Below are positions 6,846-11,888 of a DNA stretch of 11,888 bases, in pieces. Position numbers and translations under genes: made by a program. Under the pieces are notes generated by a model that saw only the letters and a list, made by a program, of their open reading frames with translations, did no database searches and was not told the origin of the DNA. Source of the DNA: CAZWRV01 sp964636325 (GTDB lineage: Bacteria; Verrucomicrobiota; Lentisphaeria; Victivallales; GWF2-50-93); the NCBI GenBank assembly GCA_964636325.1, contig CAZWRV010000136.1:1-11888 (forward strand). The letters run 5' to 3'. Numbering within the stretch: the stretch's first letter is position 1; the number at the start of each line of letters is the position of its first letter.

Positions 6846-8039
6846 TCAATCCTCGGAGGCTGCGGGCCTGGCCTCCTTCTCCTGCTCCTTCTTGCGCTCC
6901 TCGTCCTCCTTCTTGCGCTCCTCGTCCTCGGCCTTGTCCTTCTTGTCGTCCTCCTCCTTCTGCTTGATGAAGTCGGCGACCTTCTTGTCGAGATCCTCGT
7001 CGGTGTCGAAGAACACCTTCTCGATCTCGGTCTTCTCCTTCTTGCCCAGGAGCTTCTTGTCCATGATGAACCTGAGCTTGTTGTATGCGGCGTCGCCCCA
7101 TGCGGTCTTCCGGAAGAGCCTGGCGACCTCGTAGTAGACGTCGCGGGCCCTGTGGTAGTCCAGGATGTCTTCGTAGCACCTTCCGCTCAGGAGGAGCGCC
7201 TCGGGGAAGGAGTCGAGATCCTTGTTGTCGAAGGCGGAGGACTTGATGGCCGCCATCAGCGCCTCCTTGACCTCCTTTTTCCTGTAAAGTATCTGGCCGT
7301 ATGTCATGTAGTATAGGCCGTAGCCGCGGTCGCCCATCTCGGGCTCGCCGATGCCGTCGAACTTCTCCGAAGCCTTGTCAAGTTTTCCCAGGTGCAGGAG
7401 GCATAGGACGGCCTTGAGCTGGGCGACCTTGGCCTCGGGATGCCAGTCGGCCTTCTCGACGTTCAGGTACACCCTGTATGCGCGCTTGAACTTGTCCTCC
7501 GCCTTCGGGCTCAGCTTGTCCGGCGGGCACTTCAGCTCCTCCTCCAGCGCGGATGTCATTATATAGTTGCCGGCGTCCATCAGATATTCCACGGCGTTGT
7601 TCTCGTAGAGGTCAATGCACGGCAGGACGGGCATGACTCCGTTGATGAGCTCCGCCGCGGCCTCCTCCCAGCGCTTGTTGAGCAGGTGCTCCTGAACCTT
7701 GTTCTCCTCGATTTCCAGCCTGAAGTCGACGGACTGGAGCTCGGCCTTCTTGTACTGGGCATCCTTGCCCTGCATGTCGCGCACAAGTACCTTCTTGTCC
7801 GAGTATCCCATGATCTTCACCTGGATGCGGTGGTTGTCGACGGTGAGGAACGCTGAGATCTCCGGCAGCTCGGTGAATTCGGCGGTCTTCTTGCTTTTCA
7901 CTACCACGGTCGGCTTCTTCGGGGCGTCGATGTCGTCACCGTCGTCCTGTGAGAAGGCGGCGGGCGCGAATACGGACACCGACAGCGCCGCCGAAAGCGC
8001 CGCAAGGATTCCGATCTTTGTGCTGTGTCCGGCCGTCAT
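6846..8039 (-). CDS. Secreted TPR-like protein with charged C-terminal tail
   Basis: A 397-residue protein. The ATG at 8039 comes one base after the TGA of the upstream TPR gene, with GAGGA a few bases before it, so translation is probably coupled. Residues 1-30 are a signal peptide (cleavage near AFS-QDD). Residues about 55-110 are beta-rich (FLTVDNHRIQVKIMGYSDKKVLVRD), like a small SH3-like barrel. Residues about 115-340 are helical repeats of TPR style (for example YRVYLNVEKADWHPEAKVAQLKAVLCLLHLGKLDKASEKF and FPEALLLSGRCYEDILDYHRARDVYYEVARLF). The last 50 residues are almost all Lys, Glu and Asp and include a perfect double DEERKKE unit. The role is inferred to be a periplasmic scaffold for the motor. 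It has no enzyme motif. Confidence 0.85.
   Translation of the reverse strand: MTAGHSTKIGILAALSAALSVSVFAPAAFSQDDGDDIDAPKKPTVVVKSKKTAEFTELPEISAFLTVDNHRIQVKIMGYSDKKVLVRDMQGKDAQYKKAELQSVDFRLEIEENKVQEHLLNKRWEEAAAELINGVMPVLPCIDLYENNAVEYLMDAGNYIMTSALEEELKCPPDKLSPKAEDKFKRAYRVYLNVEKADWHPEAKVAQLKAVLCLLHLGKLDKASEKFDGIGEPEMGDRGYGLYYMTYGQILYRKKEVKEALMAAIKSSAFDNKDLDSFPEALLLSGRCYEDILDYHRARDVYYEVARLFRKTAWGDAAYNKLRFIMDKKLLGKKEKTEIEKVFFDTDEDLDKKVADFIKQKEEDDKKDKAEDEERKKEDEERKKEQEKEARPAASED
6885..6926 (-). repeat. 21-bp perfect tandem repeat, two copies, in coding sequence
   Basis: The 21-bp unit at 6885-6905 is repeated exactly at 6906-6926 and encodes DEERKKE twice in the charged tail of the TPR-like protein. 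Recent slippage or duplication in a low-complexity stretch explains it; the copy number may vary between strains. Confidence 0.85.
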
Positions 8040-8040
8040 C

Positions 8041-10926
8041 TCATATCCTCTTCTTAAGGGTGTCGAGTTCCTTCTGCGCCTCCTTGCCCTCGGGGGTCTC
8101 CGCGAAGTCGGAGTTCTTGAGCATGTCCTCCAAGGTTTCCGCCGCCTCCTTGTACATCCTCATCTTCTTGAGGCATTCGGCCCTGGTGATGTAGGCCTTG
8201 ACCGCCCACGACTTGTAGTTCGCATACATGAGGTAGATCCTTTCGAGGTATGCGCACGCCTTGTCGTATTTGTTCATTCCGATGGCCGCCTCGGCCCTTC
8301 CGTAGAGCGCCTCGGGGAATAGCTTGCCCTTCCACTCCTTCACGCTGAGGATGTTCTTGTAGCACTCCTCGGCCTTGTCGAACTTCTTCTGATCCATGTA
8401 TATCTTGCCCAGCATGCCCAGTGCCACGCCCGCCTCGTAGTTGCTGGCGAAGACCTCCCTGATGACGTTCAGGTGCTTGACGGCGGTGTCGTAGTCCTTG
8501 TGCTGGAACGCCTTTTCGGCCAGATACATCCTCGCGTCAAGCGCGTAGTCCGTCTCGGTGAAGCTCTTGATCATCTCTTCGGCGGCCTTGCGTGCGAGAT
8601 CATCGTTCCCGGTCTTCGCCGCCTCGTCTATGATAAGCTGAAGCACTCCGGGGCCCGCGACCGCCACGTTCTCATCGGTGACCAGTTCGCCGAGTATCTT
8701 TTTCTTCTCCTCATCCGTGAGGCCGGGCTTGTAGAGGAGGGCCCGCTGCATCCGCAGGGCGAGCACCTTCTGGTTGCTGACTCTGGCCTTCTTCATCGTG
8801 GTCTCGAAGTCCAGCCAGGCCTGTTCGGCGATAGACTTGTCCGCGCCCTTGGCCTTGCCGATCCACTCCTCCATTATCAGGTCAATTCCTATCTCGGACC
8901 TTTCGTTCCCGTATTTCTCAAGGGCCTCCTTGAAGTATTGAAGCGCGCCGGCCTTCTCGTTCTTCTGCCAGTAGCCCTGTCCGATGTAGAAGATGGCCTG
9001 GGGAATGTTGGAGCCTTCTACATTCCTCTTTATATATTCCTCGAAATGGTGGATCAGCGCGTCATAGTCCTTGATGTCGTTGTAGAGCATCTCGCCGCAC
9101 CGGAACATCGCGTAGTTGTAGTTCTCTATGTTGATCTCATGGTTCGGAACCTCCTTGTACATCTCGACGGCCTTCCTGAGCTCGCCGTAGGTCCCGTAGA
9201 TGTCGCCGAGCATCATGTATGCCTCGCCGGTGAGCTTGCTGGTGGGATATTTGGCGACGAATTCCAGGAATATCTTCTCCGCCTCCTTGAACTTGGCAGT
9301 GCCGAAGTGGCAGACTGCCCTTCTGAACGTCGCATCCTCCATGTACTGCGTGTTCGGGAACTGCTGCATCAGATGGTCGAACTCCATCCCGGCCTCCTCG
9401 TACTGCTTGTTGAACATGAGCGACATGCCCAGCCAGTATATGGAATCCTCCTCCCTGGGATTCCCCGGATAGTCCTTGTTCATGGTGGTGAACCACTTGA
9501 TGGCGTCCTCGAACTTCTCCTCCATGAACGAGGCGTATCCGAGCAGGAACATGCATTCAGCCCCGTCCTCGTGCTTGGGATTTATCTCGAGCGTCTTGGT
9601 CAGGTGCCTGATCACTTCCGGCCAGTCCTGGAGCCTGGCGTAGAGCTGGCCCATCGTAAGCGTCAGGGGATCGAAATATTCTCCGCAGGGATATTTCTTC
9701 ATGTAAAGCTCGCCGATCTCGAAGGCCCGGCTGATGTCCTCGATCGGGATGCAGCACCTGAACGCCAGATAGAGTGATTCCTCCTGCACTTCCTTCTTGG
9801 GCGCGCTCTCGTGCAGGTACAGGTATATCTCCCTGGCCTCCCTGAAACGCTTTATCTCCATGTATGAACGTGCGATACGGTAGGTCAGTTCGAAGTCGTA
9901 GTTCTCTATCCCTTCGAGGGCCTTGATCTCCCCTTCGACCTCGCCGATCCGTTCCTGGACCAGCATAAGCGAACGCAGGTTCGCAGTGCCCTTAAGCCGC
10001 TCCGACTTCCTTTTCAAGTAAGCCAGGAACCGCTCGGCGTTGACGATCAGCACGTCGTGCGGATACACGAGGCGGTAAACCCAGAGGGCGTCGCGGTATT
10101 GATCCTCGGCGAACAGGTTGTCGCCCGCCTCAAGCGCCGCCATGTTGAACACTACGCTGTGGGACGCGAACGAGTTCTCCTGCAGCAGGAACGGAACCAT
10201 CTTGTAGATGCTGTCAAGCTCGTTCTTCTTGATGTAGGCGGTCGCCCAGAGCGTCGCAGCCCAGTTCCGCCTCGAGGCGTCCGGCGACCTGGTGTAGATG
10301 ATCTTCAGCAGCGGCATCGCCGACGTCCAGTCGTCCTTGCTGAGATATATCCTCACCATCGAGGACATCACGTCCGTCTTCAAGTCCATGCTGATGGTCC
10401 GCTCATACTTCTTAAGGAGCTTCTCGTATTCCTTGAGCGCCTTTTCAAGGTTCTGTGTGAACCGGTAGCCGTCGGCGATGTAGACGCTGGCCTCGAGAGC
10501 GTGCGCCCCCTTCGGATATTTCTTAAGGTAGGTCTGAAAAGCCTTTTCCGAAGAGTCGAACTCGCCGGTGAAAAAGTAGCAGATGCCTAGCTTGAAGAAG
10601 ATGATCTCCATCGAGACGATGGTCTCCTTCTTCGTACTGTCGCCGAGGTACGAAATAAGCTCCTCAAGGCATGATATCGCCGTTGGAAAGTCGCCCAAGG
10701 AAAGCGCCGCGTTCGCCTTCGCCCTTATCTCGCGGACAGACAGCCCGGATGGCGCAGGTGGTGCCTTCGGTGCGGCAGGCGCCGCCGGTGCAGCGGGAGC
10801 CGCCGGCGCGGCCGGCTGCTGGGCCTGGGTCTGGCACGAGGCGGACAAGAACAGCATGAATACAAGAACCTGCAGGCTTCTGGAAAGGAGAACTGTTCTA
10901 AGCAGGGAAAAAGACATAGGCTGCAT
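8041..10926 (-). CDS. Large secreted TPR-repeat protein, possible lipoprotein
   Basis: A 961-residue protein, first gene of the cluster. The N-terminus has a basic start, a hydrophobic run at about 18-30 and Cys31 after Ser28-Ala-Ser30. This could be a weak lipobox (the -3 residue is Ser, not Leu), so outer-membrane anchoring is possible but not certain. An Ala-Ala-Pro tract (about 37-59) follows. The rest is a chain of ten or more TPR units. Clear examples are FEDAIKWFTTMNKDYPGNP, FKEAEKIFLEFVAKYPTS, KAGALQYFKEALEKYG and FDKAEECYKNILSVKEW. The style resembles YbgF/CpoB/BamD-type periplasmic TPR proteins, but it is far longer. It probably binds several partners of the motor system at the periplasmic face. 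The ATG at 10926 has no strong ribosome site; an ATG three codons later is an alternative start. No catalytic motif is visible. Confidence 0.9.
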   Translation of the reverse strand: MQPMSFSLLRTVLLSRSLQVLVFMLFLSASCQTQAQQPAAPAAPAAPAAPAAPKAPPAPSGLSVREIRAKANAALSLGDFPTAISCLEELISYLGDSTKKETIVSMEIIFFKLGICYFFTGEFDSSEKAFQTYLKKYPKGAHALEASVYIADGYRFTQNLEKALKEYEKLLKKYERTISMDLKTDVMSSMVRIYLSKDDWTSAMPLLKIIYTRSPDASRRNWAATLWATAYIKKNELDSIYKMVPFLLQENSFASHSVVFNMAALEAGDNLFAEDQYRDALWVYRLVYPHDVLIVNAERFLAYLKRKSERLKGTANLRSLMLVQERIGEVEGEIKALEGIENYDFELTYRIARSYMEIKRFREAREIYLYLHESAPKKEVQEESLYLAFRCCIPIEDISRAFEIGELYMKKYPCGEYFDPLTLTMGQLYARLQDWPEVIRHLTKTLEINPKHEDGAECMFLLGYASFMEEKFEDAIKWFTTMNKDYPGNPREEDSIYWLGMSLMFNKQYEEAGMEFDHLMQQFPNTQYMEDATFRRAVCHFGTAKFKEAEKIFLEFVAKYPTSKLTGEAYMMLGDIYGTYGELRKAVEMYKEVPNHEINIENYNYAMFRCGEMLYNDIKDYDALIHHFEEYIKRNVEGSNIPQAIFYIGQGYWQKNEKAGALQYFKEALEKYGNERSEIGIDLIMEEWIGKAKGADKSIAEQAWLDFETTMKKARVSNQKVLALRMQRALLYKPGLTDEEKKKILGELVTDENVAVAGPGVLQLIIDEAAKTGNDDLARKAAEEMIKSFTETDYALDARMYLAEKAFQHKDYDTAVKHLNVIREVFASNYEAGVALGMLGKIYMDQKKFDKAEECYKNILSVKEWKGKLFPEALYGRAEAAIGMNKYDKACAYLERIYLMYANYKSWAVKAYITRAECLKKMRMYKEAAETLEDMLKNSDFAETPEGKEAQKELDTLKKRI

Positions 10927-10974
10927 ATCGTTACGGAATTAACAAAGATAGCAAATGTATAAAAGCTAATCCGG

Positions 10975-11002
10975 AAAATAAATGCGGGCAATCAAAAATC
11001 AA
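10975..11002 (-). promoter_or_regulatory. Candidate promoter of the motor operon
   Basis: On the minus strand TTGATT (10997-11002), a 16-base spacer and TATTTT (10975-10980) match the sigma-70 consensus moderately. The site lies about 50 bases before the ATG at 10926 in an AT-rich divergent region. Both hexamers are imperfect, so other sites in this AT-rich stretch are possible. Confidence 0.3.
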
Positions 11003-11057
11003 ACGGGAAAACAGGAATCGGAGATAATTTTTAATTTTATTTTCATCCTGGACATAT

Positions 11058-11086
11058 TTGAAAAGAGGCGCAGCGAAAACTATATT
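11058..11086 (+). promoter_or_regulatory. Candidate sigma-70 promoter for the sixA-like gene
   Basis: TTGAAA (11058-11063), a 17-base spacer and TATATT (11081-11086) are close to the consensus. Transcription would begin near 11093, a few bases before the repeat element, so the whole element would be the 5' leader of the sixA-like mRNA. Confidence 0.5.
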
Positions 11087-11098
11087 CCACCCCTCAAC

Positions 11099-11249
11099 TT
11101 CAGACATCCTGATCCGTGGAAAAAAGAGATGTGCTAAAATACCGGCGAAGGTATTTTATTTCAGATTTCCGGCGCCCTGCGCCGAAAAGCCACAAGGGCG
11201 TTTTCCATGGATTTTGACCACTTCATAGGGATGGGTCAGGAAATCTGAA
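11099..11249 (+). repeat. Structured repeat, copy B (leader of the sixA-like gene)
   Basis: This is the second copy of the element at 2883-3038. Its ends are near-inverted repeats: TTCAGACATCCTGATCC on the left against the complement of GGTCAGGAAATCTGAA (11234-11249) on the right. Hairpins visible are TCAG...CTGA near the left end, TAAAATACC (11135-11143) with GGTATTTTA (11150-11158), GGCGC (11171-11175) with GCGCC (11179-11183), and GAAAAGCC with GGC-G-TTTTC around a five-base loop. An outer 11-bp stem joins TTCAGATTTCC (11160-11170) to GGAAATCTGAA (11239-11249). Stop codons occur in the frame open in copy A, so the element is non-coding. Confidence 0.85.
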
Positions 11250-11253
11250 CTTC

Positions 11254-11772
11254 ATGGAACGGAAGGCTATGCTTTTGATCCTGATGAGATCCGGAGAATG
11301 CGCCGCGCTCGAGAGCGGCAAGCATGATTCCGACCGCTGCCTGACCGAAAACGGCATCAAAGATGCCGTCTCTGTCGCCATATTCCTAAGCTCCCTGGGC
11401 GTCGAGCCCAAGTTCATCCTGTCCAGCCCCTTCCAGCGCACGAAAAAGACCGCCGAGATACTTTCCGAACACCTCCCTGAGACCCCCCCGGTGACATTGT
11501 CACAGTATATCATGCCCGGAGCCGGAGTCGAGGAGCTCATGCGCTCCGTCTGCTCCATATCCGACCTTTCCCAGAACGAATGGGGCATCGCGGTCGGCCA
11601 TGAACCGGACATCGGCAACGCCGTGAAGGAGCTGCTCGGCCTGCAGAACGAGGCCGTGCTGCCCATGGAGCCCGGCTCCGTGGTGGGGCTTAACGTCAGG
11701 TGCGACGGAGGAAGGCCCGTAGGGCACCTCATATTCCTGTTCTCGCCGAGGTCGCTGAGAACAATTTGGTGA
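11254..11772 (+). CDS. SixA-like histidine phosphatase homologue lacking the catalytic His
   Basis: A 172-residue protein, close to the usual SixA length (about 160). Family features in order are LILMRSGE near residue 8-15, LTENGIKDAVSVAIFLSSLG (30-49), ILSSPFQRTKKTAEIL (55-70) and VGHEPDIGNAVKELLG (114-129). In SixA and other RHG (phosphoglycerate-mutase-like) enzymes the first motif is RHG, whose His is phosphorylated. Here it is RSG (Ser13, codon TCC). The second His (116) and Arg62 are kept. Phosphatase activity is thus doubtful; a binding or regulatory role is possible. SixA normally removes phosphate from His of phosphorelay or PTS proteins in the cytoplasm. The ATG at 11254 overlaps the edge of the repeat element. 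The ATG at 11269 (MLLILMRSG) fits the family N-terminus better and has GGAAGG just upstream. The gene is divergent from the motor operon. Confidence 0.85.
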   Translation: MERKAMLLILMRSGECAALESGKHDSDRCLTENGIKDAVSVAIFLSSLGVEPKFILSSPFQRTKKTAEILSEHLPETPPVTLSQYIMPGAGVEELMRSVCSISDLSQNEWGIAVGHEPDIGNAVKELLGLQNEAVLPMEPGSVVGLNVRCDGGRPVGHLIFLFSPRSLRTIW

Positions 11773-11825
11773 TTGGAAAAGAAGGAAGTTCCGCACGAAC
11801 CACCCTCTAAGCCACGAGGTGCCTC

Positions 11826-11888
11826 TTGAAGATTAAATTCCTGCCGTCGGTCGTCCTCCTACCCTTCCTCTATTCCCTGCCGCTTGTC
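11826..11888 (+). CDS. Start of a secreted protein, cut by the window edge
   Basis: A TTG start at 11826 lies five bases after GAGGT (11816-11820). The 21 visible codons encode a basic start and a hydrophobic run (KIKFLPSVVLLPFLYSLPLV) typical of a signal peptide. It begins 53 bp after the stop of the sixA-like gene on the same strand, so it may be co-transcribed. TTG with a good ribosome site is also used by the small secreted gene at 3587. The function cannot be seen. Confidence 0.55.
   Translation, partial: MKIKFLPSVVLLPFLYSLPLV

Larger units (their letters stand above)
10927..11253. other. Divergent intergenic region between the motor operon and the sixA-like gene
   Basis: These 327 bp hold no gene. 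From left to right they contain the presumed promoter region of the minus-strand operon (about 10940-11002), an AT-rich stretch (11024-11043), a good plus-strand promoter candidate (11058-11086) and structured repeat copy B (11099-11249), which runs up to the sixA-like start codon. Confidence 0.7.

Noticed and set aside
6115..7134. A 339-codon plus-strand open frame
   Set aside because: It runs antisense across the ExbB gene, the gap and the end of the TPR-like gene. It is Ser-rich as expected for a shadow of Lys/Glu codons, and both minus-strand genes have clear family features.
8473..9777. A 434-codon plus-strand open frame
   Set aside because: It is fully antisense to the TPR gene. It has no credible domain, and its Val/Leu/His-rich composition is what GC-rich minus-strand coding produces in the opposite frame.
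11802..11822. A hairpin covering the ribosome site of the last gene (CCTC...GAGG)
   Set aside because: The stem is about four pairs with a bulge if extended, which is common by chance before a GAGG site.
1..11888. CRISPR array, tRNA or rRNA genes, phage genes
   Set aside because: No regularly spaced repeats, tRNA-like cloverleaf, rRNA signature or phage protein was seen on either strand.

Overview
This 11.9 kb window looks like chromosomal DNA of a Gram-negative, double-membrane bacterium. GC content is moderately high and Shine-Dalgarno sites are AGGAG-like. Several genes encode secreted proteins rich in alanine, proline and lysine. The gene style suggests a PVC-type organism (Lentisphaerae- or Planctomycetes-like), but no marker gene fixes the taxonomy; this is an inference.

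The core is one long minus-strand gene cluster from about 10.93 kb down to about 0.68 kb. In order of transcription it holds: a 961-residue secreted TPR protein (possible lipoprotein); a 397-residue secreted TPR-like protein with a charged tail; an ExbB/TolQ/MotA-type channel protein; two ExbD/TolR-type proteins; a membrane-anchored von Willebrand factor A (VWA) protein with a TonB-like N-terminus; a small secreted protein; and a large secreted protein carrying a PEGA domain and a C-terminal LecA (PA-IL)-like domain. From the first TPR gene to the small secreted protein, gaps are 1 to 60 bp, so this reads as an operon. No TonB_C domain and no outer-membrane barrel is encoded here. The working model is a proton-motive-force-driven ExbB/ExbD motor whose moving partner is the VWA protein instead of TonB, with TPR and lectin-like secreted proteins as periplasmic or outer-membrane partners.

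The most novel signal is a pair of about 150-156 nt structured repeats, at 2883-3038 and 11099-11249, in opposite orientation. Each ends within a few bases of a start codon: the PEGA/LecA-like gene in one case and a SixA-like gene in the other. They share imperfect terminal inverted repeats and several conserved hairpins, one with a compensatory base-pair change. They look like a MITE-like or structured-RNA family that forms 5' leaders.

The right end, on the plus strand, carries a SixA-like phosphatase gene whose catalytic His of the RHG motif is Ser. It is followed by the first 21 codons of a secreted protein that starts with TTG. The left end holds a decayed transposase fragment (262-601) and about 235 bp with no convincing gene.
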